Positions 8,112 to 16,054 are shown, counted from the stretch's first letter. The stretch: DNA of 27,335 nt from an uncultured Eubacterium sp. (GCA_910586045.1 CAJUIH010000033.1:1-27335); one strand, 5' to 3'. A program made the numbers and translations. Notes: generated from the sequence alone by a model not told the origin.

Positions 8112-8139
8112 TTGCTTTTTCGCGCAAAGATGGTATGAT
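8112..8139 (+). promoter_or_regulatory. Promoter of the lactate operon
   Basis: TTGCTT (8112-8117) and TATGAT (8134-8139) are 16 bp apart, with a TG two bases before the -10 box. The predicted start point is near 8146, just before operator copy 2. Its leader of about 120 nt runs to the permease start. Confidence 0.7.
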
Positions 8140-8151
8140 AAACATAACAAG

Positions 8152-8166
8152 ATTGGATGACCCAAT
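8152..8166. promoter_or_regulatory. LldR/GntR-type operator, copy 2
   Basis: A second identical 15-mer ATTGGATGACCCAAT, centred 122 bp from copy 1 and covering about +6 to +20 of the predicted lactate operon transcript, a classic repressor position. Confidence 0.8.
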
Positions 8167-8235
8167 ATGAAGAAAAAACATCAAAATTGTACGAAAAAGC
8201 GCTGTAATCCGTGTTATATGAAAATAATTATGACA

Positions 8236-8250
8236 ATTGGGTCACCCAAA
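8236..8250. promoter_or_regulatory. LldR/GntR-type operator, copy 3
   Basis: ATTGGGTCACCCAAA; read on the minus strand it matches copies 1 and 2 at 13 of 15 bases. Its centre is 84 bp from copy 2, close to eight helical turns, and it abuts the permease Shine-Dalgarno sequence (8252-8262). It would serve as a downstream roadblock or looping partner. Confidence 0.7.
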
Positions 8251-8268
8251 GAAAGGCGGGGGAAAGCA

Positions 8269-9831
8269 TTGTTATTTGTAAAATTTTTGCTTGCGATGCT
8301 GCCGATTATTTGGCTGGTCGCAGCGTTAAGCGGTTTGAAAATGGCCGGGCATAAAGCCTGCCTGATTGCCTTGCTGTTTACGATGGCGCTGGCAGTCGGC
8401 TATTGGAAATTAAATGCAGCCTGTACGGCGACAGCGGCGCTGGAGGGAGTACTGAATGCGCTTTGGCCGATCTGCCTGGTTATTATTGCTGCGCTGTTTA
8501 CCTACAATCTGACACTGCAAACCGGAGCAATGGAAAAAATCAAGCAGATGCTTGCGGGCGTTTCGCGGGATAAGCGTGTGCTGGCGCTGATTATTGGATG
8601 GGGATTCGGCAATTTTATGGAAGGCATGGCGGGGTTTGGTACGGCGGTCGCGATTCCGGCATCCATGCTGGCGGGGATCGGATTGGATCCGATGCGGGCG
8701 GTGCTTGCGTGCCTGGTTGTCAATTCTACGCCGACGGCATTTGGTTCGGTCGGGGTGCCGACGGTTACGCTTGCTTCGGTAACGGGCCTGGATCCGGTCC
8801 CGCTGGCGGGGAGCGTAGTAGTGATCCAGTTTATCTTGACCTTTTTATCCCCGTTTTTGATGGTCTGCATTTGCGGAAAAGGGGTGCGGGCATTAAAGGG
8901 GATGCTGGCGGTTACGTTTACAGCGGCGGCTTCCTTTACGGTTCCGTGGTTTTTTACCGCACAGTTTATAGGGCCGGAGCTGCCGGACATCATCGGTTCG
9001 ATCTGTTCGATGGCAGGTATTATCGCGGCGGTTAAGGTTTTTTGCAAGCATCCGGATGCGGAATACGAGATTACGATTACGGAAAATCCGGATCATGGCC
9101 CTGACAGGGCGCGGGCAGGGATCACCACAGCCGAAGGTGTAAAAGCCTGGAGTTCGTTTATCCTCATTTTTGTACTGCTGATCCTTACTTCCAACCTGTG
9201 TCCGCCGATCCACAACGCAATTGCCGGAATCAAAAGTTCCGTCGTTGTATATGCCGGGCAAGCGGGTAATGTACTGAGTTTTAGCTGGGTAAATACGCCG
9301 GGGGTTATGATTTTTATCGCAGCCGTAATCGGAGGGCTGATTCAAAAAGCGACGGTTGGCGATATGCTGCGGGTACTGGCGGAAACATTGAAAAAATATT
9401 GGAAAACGGTGCTTACGATCTGTTCGGTTATGGCCGTGGCAAAGATTATGAGCTACAGCGGGATGATTTCGGATATTGCAAGATTTTTAGTAGCGGCAGC
9501 AGGGCCTTTGTACCCGTTGATCGCGCCTTTGATCGGGGCGATCGGGGCCTTTGTAACCGGCTCCGGGACGTCAACCTGTGTGTTGTTTGGAGGGCTGCAA
9601 AGTGAAACGGCTGCGGCGCTTGGATTCAATGGGTCCTGGATGGCGGCGGCAAATGTCATGGGCGCCGGGATCGGCAAGATGGTCTGTCCGCAGGGCATTG
9701 CGATTGGGGCCGGCGCGATTAACGCGGTAGGTTCGGAAAGTAAGATTTTAAGCGGCGTATTAAAATACTTTTTACTGTATGTTGTTTTGGCGGGTATTAT
9801 TTGTTATATAGGGGCTTTGATGGGATTTTAG
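8269..9831 (+). CDS. lctP: L-lactate permease, LctP family
   Basis: Multi-pass membrane transporter that imports lactate, probably with protons. The protein is about 520 residues from the chosen start, near family length, with around a dozen hydrophobic segments. The family signature 'GWGFGNFMEGMAGFGTAVAI' is clear, followed by 'VVNSTPTAFGSVGVPT' and a C-terminal 'MGAGIGKMVCPQGIAIGAGA'. I choose the TTG at 8269 because AAAGGCGGGGG ends about 7 nt before it and the first hydrophobic helix starts right after. The open frame extends to an ATG at 8167, but that extra N-terminus is Lys/Cys-rich, lies across operator copies, and has no good ribosome site. First gene of the lactate operon. Confidence 0.9.
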   Translation: MLFVKFLLAMLPIIWLVAALSGLKMAGHKACLIALLFTMALAVGYWKLNAACTATAALEGVLNALWPICLVIIAALFTYNLTLQTGAMEKIKQMLAGVSRDKRVLALIIGWGFGNFMEGMAGFGTAVAIPASMLAGIGLDPMRAVLACLVVNSTPTAFGSVGVPTVTLASVTGLDPVPLAGSVVVIQFILTFLSPFLMVCICGKGVRALKGMLAVTFTAAASFTVPWFFTAQFIGPELPDIIGSICSMAGIIAAVKVFCKHPDAEYEITITENPDHGPDRARAGITTAEGVKAWSSFILIFVLLILTSNLCPPIHNAIAGIKSSVVVYAGQAGNVLSFSWVNTPGVMIFIAAVIGGLIQKATVGDMLRVLAETLKKYWKTVLTICSVMAVAKIMSYSGMISDIARFLVAAAGPLYPLIAPLIGAIGAFVTGSGTSTCVLFGGLQSETAAALGFNGSWMAAANVMGAGIGKMVCPQGIAIGAGAINAVGSESKILSGVLKYFLLYVVLAGIICYIGALMGF

Positions 9832-9901
9832 CCAAGATACCGTTTTATGTATCATACGAAACATATATCATAGTTTCATTTTATTTAAGTCTAATAGAAA
9901 A

Positions 9902-9928
9902 CAGCCCGGACTTGTCATGGCCGGGCTG
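9902..9928 (+). other. Intercistronic hairpin between lctP and the dehydrogenase
   Basis: CAGCCCGG and CCGGGCTG form a perfect 8-bp stem with an 11-nt loop. No T-run follows; instead the ribosome site AAGGAGG of the next gene comes 5 nt later. Most likely an mRNA processing or stability element that uncouples permease from dehydrogenase levels. Confidence 0.55.
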
Positions 9929-9947
9929 GGATTAAGGAGGAGAAGAC

Positions 9948-11360
9948 ATGTACAACCAACTGACGCCACAAATCATTGACCAGATCAAGGCAGTGTCCGC
10001 CAATGTCTTTTTAGGCGAAGACATTAATCCGGATTATGCCAAAGACGAAATGCCGATTTACGGCACCCATATGCCGGACTTGGCAGTCCAGCCGCGTTCC
10101 ACGAAGGAAGTGGCGGATATTATGAAGATCTGCTACGACAACAATATCCCGGTAACGCCAAGGGGTGCGGGCACCGGACTCGCAGGCGGGGCTGTGCCGG
10201 TATGCGGCGGGGTTTTGATTGATTTGACCAAAATGAATAAAATCAAATCTTATGATCTGGAAAACTTTGTTGTGGAAATTGAAGCGGGCGTGTTGTTAAA
10301 CGACCTGGCGGAGGACTGCCTGGCCAAAGGAATGCTGTATCCGCCGGATCCGGGTGAAAAATTTGCCTGTGTGGGCGGCAACGTCGCTACCAATGCGGGC
10401 GGTATGCGGGCGGTCAAATACGGCGCGACCCGTGATTATGTAAGGGCAATGACAGTGGTGCTGCCGACAGGGGAGATTACGCACCTTGGCGCGACGGTTT
10501 CCAAAACATCGTCCGGATATTCCCTTTTAAATTTGATGATTGGTTCGGAAGGCACCCTGGGGATTATTACAGAACTGACGTTAAAGATTATCCCGGCGCC
10601 AAAGGCGGTTTCTTCTTTAATTATTCCGTTTGAAGACCTGCATACCGCGCTTGCGACAGTCCCGAAATTTAAAATGGCGCATATGGAGCCGCAGGCGATT
10701 GAATTTATGGAACGGGAAATTGTACTGGCCTCGGAACGGTATGTTGGAAAATCCGTATTTCCGCAGGAGCTCGAAGGCATCCAGATCGGCGCTTATCTGC
10801 TCGTGACACTGGACGGCAATTCGGAAGATGAAGTAGACGCGCTTGTAGAACAGGCTGCGGAGCTTGTAGTAGAAGCGGGGGCCATCGATGTACTTGTGGC
10901 GGATACCCCGTCCAAAATCAAAGACGCATGGGCGGCGCGGTCTTCGTTCCTCGAAGCAATTATGGAAGAGACAAAGCTGCTGGATGAATGCGACGTTGTT
11001 GTTCCGGTCAATAAAATCGCGGACTATTTGGAATTTGTCAATAAAACGGGTGAAGCATGCGGACTGACCATAAAATCATTCGGACACGCGGGAGACGGCA
11101 ACCTGCATATTTACCAGTGCTCGAATGATCTCGAAGAAGAAGAGTTTAAAAAACGCGTCGACAAGTTCTTTGCCATTATTTATAAAGAAGCGACAGACTG
11201 CGGCGGCCTTGTTTCCGGCGAACATGGCATCGGTTCCGGAAAAGTAAAATATCTGGTGGATTCGGTCGGAGAAAAGAATATGGCAATCATGGAAGGCATT
11301 AAACGTGTCTTCGACCCTAAGATGATCTTAAATCCAGGGAAGGTCTGCTACCGGCTGTAA
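9948..11360 (+). CDS. glcD: FAD-linked lactate dehydrogenase (GlcD/LctD family)
   Basis: Oxidises D-lactate (or a similar 2-hydroxyacid) to pyruvate using FAD. The 470-residue protein has an N-terminal FAD-binding type 4 domain with 'PRGAGTGLAGGAVP' (71-84) and 'GGNVATNAGGMRAVKYGATR', and a C-terminal FAD-oxidase domain with 'SFGHAGDGNLHIYQ' and 'SGEHGIGSGKVKYL'. The ATG at 9948 has AAGGAGG upstream. EtfB and EtfA follow at once, which is the arrangement of the Acetobacterium woodii LctBCD complex. There lactate oxidation by NAD+ is driven by simultaneous oxidation of reduced ferredoxin through flavin-based electron confurcation. Glycolate oxidase is the alternative name given by family alone; permease, racemase and Etf neighbours favour lactate. 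Confidence 0.9.
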   Translation: MYNQLTPQIIDQIKAVSANVFLGEDINPDYAKDEMPIYGTHMPDLAVQPRSTKEVADIMKICYDNNIPVTPRGAGTGLAGGAVPVCGGVLIDLTKMNKIKSYDLENFVVEIEAGVLLNDLAEDCLAKGMLYPPDPGEKFACVGGNVATNAGGMRAVKYGATRDYVRAMTVVLPTGEITHLGATVSKTSSGYSLLNLMIGSEGTLGIITELTLKIIPAPKAVSSLIIPFEDLHTALATVPKFKMAHMEPQAIEFMEREIVLASERYVGKSVFPQELEGIQIGAYLLVTLDGNSEDEVDALVEQAAELVVEAGAIDVLVADTPSKIKDAWAARSSFLEAIMEETKLLDECDVVVPVNKIADYLEFVNKTGEACGLTIKSFGHAGDGNLHIYQCSNDLEEEEFKKRVDKFFAIIYKEATDCGGLVSGEHGIGSGKVKYLVDSVGEKNMAIMEGIKRVFDPKMILNPGKVCYRL

Positions 11361-11376
11361 ATCAAATAAGCAGGAA

Positions 11377-11411
11377 TGCGCCGGGACGGTCTGTCCGGGC
11401 GGGCCGGCGCA
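11377..11411 (+). other. Intercistronic GC-rich hairpin before etfB
   Basis: TGCGCCGG (11377-11384) and CCGGCGCA (11404-11411) pair perfectly, and an inner GGAC/GTCC stem can form in the 19-nt loop. No T-run follows. It ends 25 nt before etfB, whose own AGGAGG site is separate. It resembles the hairpin before the dehydrogenase gene in position and probably in role. Confidence 0.5.
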
Positions 11412-11435
11412 ATGAAAAATAAGAGGAGGAACATT

Positions 11436-12239
11436 ATGAATATTTGTGTTTGCATGAAACAGGTACCGGATACAAATGAGATTAAGGTAGATCCAGAAAC
11501 CCATACGCTGATTCGAAAAGGCGTTCCAAGTATTGTCAATCCCTTTGATACGTATGCGCAGGAAGTCGGTGTGCGGCTGAAAGAAAAATTAGGCGGAAAG
11601 CTGATTGTGATCTCCATGGGTCCGGAACAGGCAAAAGAGGCGCTGAAATCCACTCTCGCGGTAGGGGCGGACGGCGCATACCTGATTTCAAGCAGAAGCT
11701 TTGGCGGGTCTGATACGCTGGCAACCAGCTATATCCTTTCGCAGGCCATCAAGTGTATAGAAGAAAAAGAGGGATTGAAATTTGACCTGATCCTCTGCGG
11801 AAAGCAGGCGACGGACGGGGATACCGCGCAGGTTGGCCCGGAGATCGCGGAACATCTGGATCTGCCGCAGATTACCTATGCCCTGGACATTTTGGACGAA
11901 GACGGCGAAATCAAGGTAAAAAGAGAATTTGACGCGGGCTACGATATGATTTCCACAAAGCTTCCGGCTGTTGTAACGGTTGTTAAACTGCCGTATGAAC
12001 CGCGCTATCCTACGATTAAGAGTAAAATGGCCGCAAAGAAAAAAGAGATTCCTGTGCTTACAGAAGCGGATCTCCCGTCGATTGACCTTGCATGCTGCGG
12101 GCTGAATGGTTCTCCGACAAGGGTAAAGAAGACATTTACACCGACGAGGGAGAAAAACGGCGTGAAACTGACAGGTATGGAACCGGCCGACGCGGCAAAA
12201 GAAGTGGTAAAACTGCTGGACGAGGCAAAGCTATTATAG
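11436..12239 (+). CDS. etfB: Electron transfer flavoprotein beta subunit (LctB type)
   Basis: Beta subunit of the Etf dimer that pairs with the dehydrogenase. At 267 residues it has normal length. It starts 'MNICVCMKQVPDTNEIKVDP', has the family motif 'CGKQATDGDTAQVGPEIAEH', typical of NAD-binding, electron-bifurcating Etf proteins, and the C-terminal 'PRYPTIKSKMAAKKKEI' segment. The ATG at 11436 follows AGGAGG by about 6 nt. A longer frame from 11376 overlaps the intercistronic hairpin and is unlikely. EtfA starts 12 nt downstream. That this pair confurcates electrons from lactate and ferredoxin to NAD+ is inferred from the gene context and the A. woodii Lct complex. Confidence 0.93.
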   Translation: MNICVCMKQVPDTNEIKVDPETHTLIRKGVPSIVNPFDTYAQEVGVRLKEKLGGKLIVISMGPEQAKEALKSTLAVGADGAYLISSRSFGGSDTLATSYILSQAIKCIEEKEGLKFDLILCGKQATDGDTAQVGPEIAEHLDLPQITYALDILDEDGEIKVKREFDAGYDMISTKLPAVVTVVKLPYEPRYPTIKSKMAAKKKEIPVLTEADLPSIDLACCGLNGSPTRVKKTFTPTREKNGVKLTGMEPADAAKEVVKLLDEAKLL

Positions 12240-12251
12240 GAGGGGCTGGAT

Positions 12252-13259
12252 ATGGGAAATCTGAATGATTATAAAAATATATGGGTATGGATTGAAACAG
12301 AGTGCGGAAAGGCCAAAAATGTCGGATACGAACTGCTCCACGCGGCAAAGCCGCTGGCCGAACAAAAAGGCTGTTCCCTTGTGGCGGTAGTGATTGGGAA
12401 AGATATCGAAAGCGTTGCAAAAGACGCGATTTGTTACGGCGCGGATTCAGCCATAATCGTAGACGGGCCGGAATATGAATACTATTCTACCGACGCGTTT
12501 GCAAAAGCGCTGACCGGGCTGGTAGAAAAATATAAACCGGAAACCTTAATGCTGGGCGCGACCAATAACGGCAGGGATTTAGGCCCAAGGGTATCCTGCC
12601 GGCTGAAAACAGGGCTGACAGCCGACTGTACGGCGATTGCGATTGATGAAGAAACCGGGCATGTGGCGTGGACGCGCCCGACCTTTGGCGGCAATCTGAT
12701 GGCTGTTATTATGTGTCCGCAGCACCGTCCGCAGATGGGTACGGTACGTCCCGGCGTATTTAAAAAAGGCGCTTATGATCAAAGCCGTACAGGGGAAATT
12801 GTAAAAGAAGAAATCCATACGGCGCAGGAAGAAATCCGCACAAAACTAGTAGAACGGGTGAATGAAGTAGCGGAAGCGGTAAATCTGGAAGAAGCGGATA
12901 TCATCGTATCCGGCGGCCGCGGTATGGGTTCCGCGGAAAACTTCAAGCTATTGGAAGACCTTGCCAAAGAGCTTGGGGGAACGGTCGGCTGCAGCCGTGC
13001 GGTGGTTGACGCGGGCTGGATGCCGCATGCGCACCAGGTCGGGCAGTCGGGCAAGACGGTAGCGCCGAAGCTGTATTTCGCGGTTGGCATTTCCGGGGCG
13101 ATCCAGCATTTGGCGGGCATTGCCGGATCCGATACGGTCATTGCGGTCAATAAAGATCCGGACGCGCCGATTTTCGAGGTGGCGGATTACGGCATTGTCG
13201 GCAATCTGAATGAAGTCGTCCCGGCGCTGACCGAAGCATTCCGGGCACGTAAGGCATAA
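12252..13259 (+). CDS. etfA: Electron transfer flavoprotein alpha subunit (LctC type)
   Basis: Alpha subunit of the Etf dimer, 335 residues, holding the mobile FAD. The C-terminal FAD domain shows 'SGGRGMGSAENFKLLEDLA', 'CSRAVVDAGWMPHAHQVGQS' and 'YFAVGISGAIQHLAGIAGSD', with 'VNKDPDAPIFEVADYGIVG' near the end. There is no N-terminal ferredoxin-like extension with cysteine clusters of the kind found in some Etf alpha subunits such as CarE. Electrons from ferredoxin would therefore have to enter directly. AGGAGG lies 8 nt before the ATG. Tightly linked to etfB; 121 nt separate it from the acyl-CoA dehydrogenase. Confidence 0.93.
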   Translation: MGNLNDYKNIWVWIETECGKAKNVGYELLHAAKPLAEQKGCSLVAVVIGKDIESVAKDAICYGADSAIIVDGPEYEYYSTDAFAKALTGLVEKYKPETLMLGATNNGRDLGPRVSCRLKTGLTADCTAIAIDEETGHVAWTRPTFGGNLMAVIMCPQHRPQMGTVRPGVFKKGAYDQSRTGEIVKEEIHTAQEEIRTKLVERVNEVAEAVNLEEADIIVSGGRGMGSAENFKLLEDLAKELGGTVGCSRAVVDAGWMPHAHQVGQSGKTVAPKLYFAVGISGAIQHLAGIAGSDTVIAVNKDPDAPIFEVADYGIVGNLNEVVPALTEAFRARKA

Positions 13260-13380
13260 GCGGCAGACAGTCTGTATTTTATAACAGCAGCCCAGATACA
13301 AAGGCAAGACAAAACGATGCAAAAACAACGATACATACAGGATAACCAAATCATCGGGAAAAAATGACGGAGGTACAGGA

Positions 13381-14523
13381 ATGGATTTTAAACAGGATGA
13401 ATTTCATCAGGACATTTTGGATATGGTACATGAATTTGCGGTGAATGAAGTAAAACCGTTGGCAGCGGAAATAGACCGTACGGAAGAATTTCCAATGGAA
13501 AATGTAAAGAAAATGGCGGAGATGGGGCTTTTGGGCATTCCGTTCCCGGAAGAATACGGCGGCTCCGGTATGGATACGCTGGCCTATATCCAGACGGTTG
13601 AGGAATTGAGCAAATACTGCGGCACGACCGGCGTGATTGTTTCGGCGCATACCTCGTTATGCTGTACGCCGATCTATCAGTTCGGCAATGAGGAACAGAA
13701 GAAAAAATATCTGCCGAAATTATGTTCCGGCGAATGGATCGGCGCGTTTGCGTTAACCGAGCCAAACGCGGGAACCGACGCGTCCGGACAGCAGACGGTT
13801 GCCGTAGACGCAGGCGACCATTGGGTATTAAACGGATCGAAGATCTTTATTACGAATGCCGGGGCAGCCGATGTATTTTTCGTTTTGGCTATGACAGATA
13901 AATCGCAGGGGACAAAAGGCATTTCCGCTTTCATCGTAGAAAAAGGATTTCAGGGATTTTCGATCGGCAAGCTGGAAGACAAAATGGGGATCCGCGCATC
14001 TTCTACGTGCGAGCTGATCTTTGAGGACTGTATCGTGCCAAAGGAAAATCTGGTCGGGGAAATCGGCAAAGGATTTAAGTATGCGATGATGACGCTTGAC
14101 GGCGGGCGTGTCGGGATCGCGGCACAGGCAGTCGGAATTGCGGAAGGCGCGATTGAAGAAACCGTAAAATATGTACAGGAAAGAAAACAGTTTGGCCGCC
14201 GTTTGTCACAGTTTCAGAATACGCAGTTTGAACTGGCGCAGATGAAAGCGAATACGGAAGCGGCAAAACTGCTTGTATACCAGGCGGCATGCGCAAAAGA
14301 CGATCATGAGGTATTTACCCACAAGGCAGCCATGGCAAAATTAGTCGCATCCAGAAACGCGTCCGATGTCACACGCCGCTGCCTGCAGTTATACGGCGGA
14401 TACGGCTATACGAGGGATTATCCGATTGAACGGATGATGCGTGACGCAAAGATCACGGAGATTTATGAGGGAACAAGCGAAGTCCAGATGATGGTTATTT
14501 CCGGATGGATGGGTGTGAAATAA
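13381..14523 (+). CDS. Acyl-CoA dehydrogenase, butyryl-CoA dehydrogenase type
   Basis: FAD enzyme of the acyl-CoA dehydrogenase family, 380 residues. It shows the substrate/FAD motif 'GAFALTEPNAGTDASGQQTV', 'KIFITNAGAADVFFVLAMTD', and the catalytic base Glu363 in 'IYEGTSEVQMMV'. Overall it resembles the short-chain butyryl-CoA dehydrogenases of anaerobes such as Megasphaera, which work with Etf. In the lactate operon it may reduce crotonyl-CoA or a similar enoyl-CoA with electrons shared through the adjacent EtfAB. Similar clusters with an acyl-CoA dehydrogenase are known from lactate-using butyrate producers (Anaerobutyricum). No thiolase, crotonase or 3-hydroxybutyryl-CoA dehydrogenase is in the window, so the substrate is not proven; a non-catalytic or acrylyl-CoA role is possible. 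Confidence 0.9.
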   Translation: MDFKQDEFHQDILDMVHEFAVNEVKPLAAEIDRTEEFPMENVKKMAEMGLLGIPFPEEYGGSGMDTLAYIQTVEELSKYCGTTGVIVSAHTSLCCTPIYQFGNEEQKKKYLPKLCSGEWIGAFALTEPNAGTDASGQQTVAVDAGDHWVLNGSKIFITNAGAADVFFVLAMTDKSQGTKGISAFIVEKGFQGFSIGKLEDKMGIRASSTCELIFEDCIVPKENLVGEIGKGFKYAMMTLDGGRVGIAAQAVGIAEGAIEETVKYVQERKQFGRRLSQFQNTQFELAQMKANTEAAKLLVYQAACAKDDHEVFTHKAAMAKLVASRNASDVTRRCLQLYGGYGYTRDYPIERMMRDAKITEIYEGTSEVQMMVISGWMGVK

Positions 14524-14538
14524 AGGAAAGGTGTTTTT

Positions 14539-15834
14539 ATGGGGGCTTCAGTTAAAATTAAATTACCCTATTCCAGAGAAGGCATGACGCTCCATCTGGA
14601 TGCCTCGCTGGATTATGAGATTTTGGAATCCGCGATCCAATCGATGCCGAAAAGCGAAAAAAGCGAGGATGAGATTGTACTGGACGCTATGGCGCAGCCG
14701 GTCGGTTCCAAGAGGCTGTCCGAGCTTTCCGTCGGAAAACAAAAAGTTGTCCTTATTTGTTCCGACCATACAAGGCCGGTTCCGAGCAGACATATCGTCC
14801 CGTTTATGCTGCGGGAAATCAGGGAAGGCAATCCGCAGGCAGAGATTACGCTGCTGATCGCAACCGGATTTCACCGTGCTACGACCAGGGAAGAATTGGT
14901 GCAGAAATTTGGGGAAGAGATCGTAGACAGGGAAAAAATTGTGATTCATGACAGCCGCGCTATGGACGATATGGTAAATCTTGGCACCTTACCGTCCGGC
15001 GCCCCGCTGCTGATCAATCGAATAGCTGCGCAGGCAGACCTGCTTGTCAGCGAAGGGTTTATTGAGACGCACTTCTTTGCGGGTTTTTCCGGCGGACGAA
15101 AGAGCGTGCTGCCGGGTATTTCCAGTAAAGTGACGGTTTTGGGCAATCATTGTTCCGCTTTTATCGACTCCCCGTACAGCCGTACCGGCATATTGGAACA
15201 TAATCCGATTCACAAAGATATGATTGCGGCAAGTAAAATGGCGAATCTTGCCTATATTGTAAATGTAGTCATTGATTCTGATAAAAAAGTTGTCCATGCT
15301 GTAGCCGGCGACGCCGATTTGGCGCATGCTGCCGGCTGCAGGTTCCTCCAGCAGTACTGCCAGGTAACGCCGAAAAAGCAGGCGGATATCGCGATTTCTA
15401 CCAATGGCGGGTATCCGCTCGACCAGAATATGTACCAGTCGGTAAAAGGCATGACGGCTGCGGAAGCCGCGTCCAAGGAAGACGGCATTTTGATTATGGT
15501 ATCGAACTGCGGGGACGGACACGGCGGGGAAGGGTTTTACCGCGCCTTAAAAGAATGCGAAAGCCCAAAGGCATTGATGGAAGAAATCTTAAAAGTCCCG
15601 CAGGATGAAACAAAGCCCGACCAATGGGAATATCAAATACAGAGCCGTATACTGATCCATCACAGGGTGATTTACGTCATGTGTGAAAAATACCGCCGCA
15701 TGGCACAGGAGATGGGATTTGAAACGGCTTCGGATGTGGACGAGGCGCTGGCGACGGCCTTGCGGGAAAAAGGAAAGAAAGCCCATATTGCCATAATTCC
15801 TGACGGTGTATCCGTTATGGTAAAAAAACCGTAG
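14539..15834 (+). CDS. larA: Nickel-dependent lactate racemase LarA
   Basis: Interconverts L- and D-lactate with a nickel-pincer nucleotide cofactor. The 431-residue protein keeps the residues known from Lactobacillus plantarum LarA at a constant +4 offset: Asp76 and Arg79 in 'CSDHTRP', His112 in 'ATGFHRAT', His178 in 'ETHFFAGFSGG', the cofactor-attaching Lys188 in 'GGRKSVLPG' and His204 in 'LGNHC'. It starts 15 nt after the acyl-CoA dehydrogenase and is the last gene before a strong terminator. LarA allows a D-specific dehydrogenase to use L-lactate. The cofactor synthesis genes larB, larC and larE are not in this window and must be elsewhere if it is active. Other LarA-family members act on other hydroxyacids; context favours lactate. 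Confidence 0.92.
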   Translation: MGASVKIKLPYSREGMTLHLDASLDYEILESAIQSMPKSEKSEDEIVLDAMAQPVGSKRLSELSVGKQKVVLICSDHTRPVPSRHIVPFMLREIREGNPQAEITLLIATGFHRATTREELVQKFGEEIVDREKIVIHDSRAMDDMVNLGTLPSGAPLLINRIAAQADLLVSEGFIETHFFAGFSGGRKSVLPGISSKVTVLGNHCSAFIDSPYSRTGILEHNPIHKDMIAASKMANLAYIVNVVIDSDKKVVHAVAGDADLAHAAGCRFLQQYCQVTPKKQADIAISTNGGYPLDQNMYQSVKGMTAAEAASKEDGILIMVSNCGDGHGGEGFYRALKECESPKALMEEILKVPQDETKPDQWEYQIQSRILIHHRVIYVMCEKYRRMAQEMGFETASDVDEALATALREKGKKAHIAIIPDGVSVMVKKP

Positions 15835-15920
15835 GATTCTTAGATCAGCCATATACGATAAGCTTCCGGACGGCGGTTTATCTGTATATACATACAACAA
15901 ACATGATTCAACTCCAACAG

Positions 15921-15964
15921 CAGAAAGCCTGCCGGGCATTTCCGGCAGGCTTTCTGCTTTTCCT
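15921..15964 (+). terminator. Intrinsic terminator of the lactate operon
   Basis: A perfect 15-bp stem (15921-15935 with 15942-15956) and a 6-nt loop GCATTT. The 3' arm contains TTT and is followed by CTTTTCC, a modest U-tract. It lies 87 nt after the larA stop and before the regulator promoter, so the regulator is a separate transcription unit. Confidence 0.85.
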
Positions 15965-15992
15965 TGCAAATCCCCCGCTCTTGTACTAAAAT
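15964..15992 (+). promoter_or_regulatory. Putative promoter of the GntR regulator gene
   Basis: TTGCAA (15964-15969) and TAAAAT (15987-15992) spaced by 17 bp, immediately after the lactate operon terminator. Predicted start near 15999, with a leader of about 55 nt. No ATTGG-N5-CCAAT operator is visible here, so I see no sign of autoregulation. Confidence 0.55.
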
Positions 15993-16054
15993 ATACCATA
16001 TCGTTCCGGCATGCGTGATTTTGGCAGGCTTTTTCAATAGAAAGTGGTAAAACT

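Noticed and set aside
7809..8165. Minus-strand 118-residue frame over the acpP leader
   Set aside because: It crosses the fab promoter, the FabT box and two operator copies and overlaps acpP in another frame; no ribosome site.
8167..8268. ATG 8167 as start of the lactate permease
   Set aside because: It would add a Lys/Cys-rich segment without a ribosome site, begins immediately after operator copy 2 and spans copy 3; TTG 8269 has a strong Shine-Dalgarno and starts at the first membrane helix.
8502..9047. Minus-strand 181-residue frame inside lctP
   Set aside because: Antisense to a well-supported membrane protein gene, with no promoter or ribosome site.
13317..13367. A 16-codon leader ORF (MQKQRYIQDNQIIGKK) before the acyl-CoA dehydrogenase gene
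   Set aside because: Only a weak AAAGGC precedes it and nothing in its sequence suggests an attenuator peptide; such short ORFs arise easily by chance.
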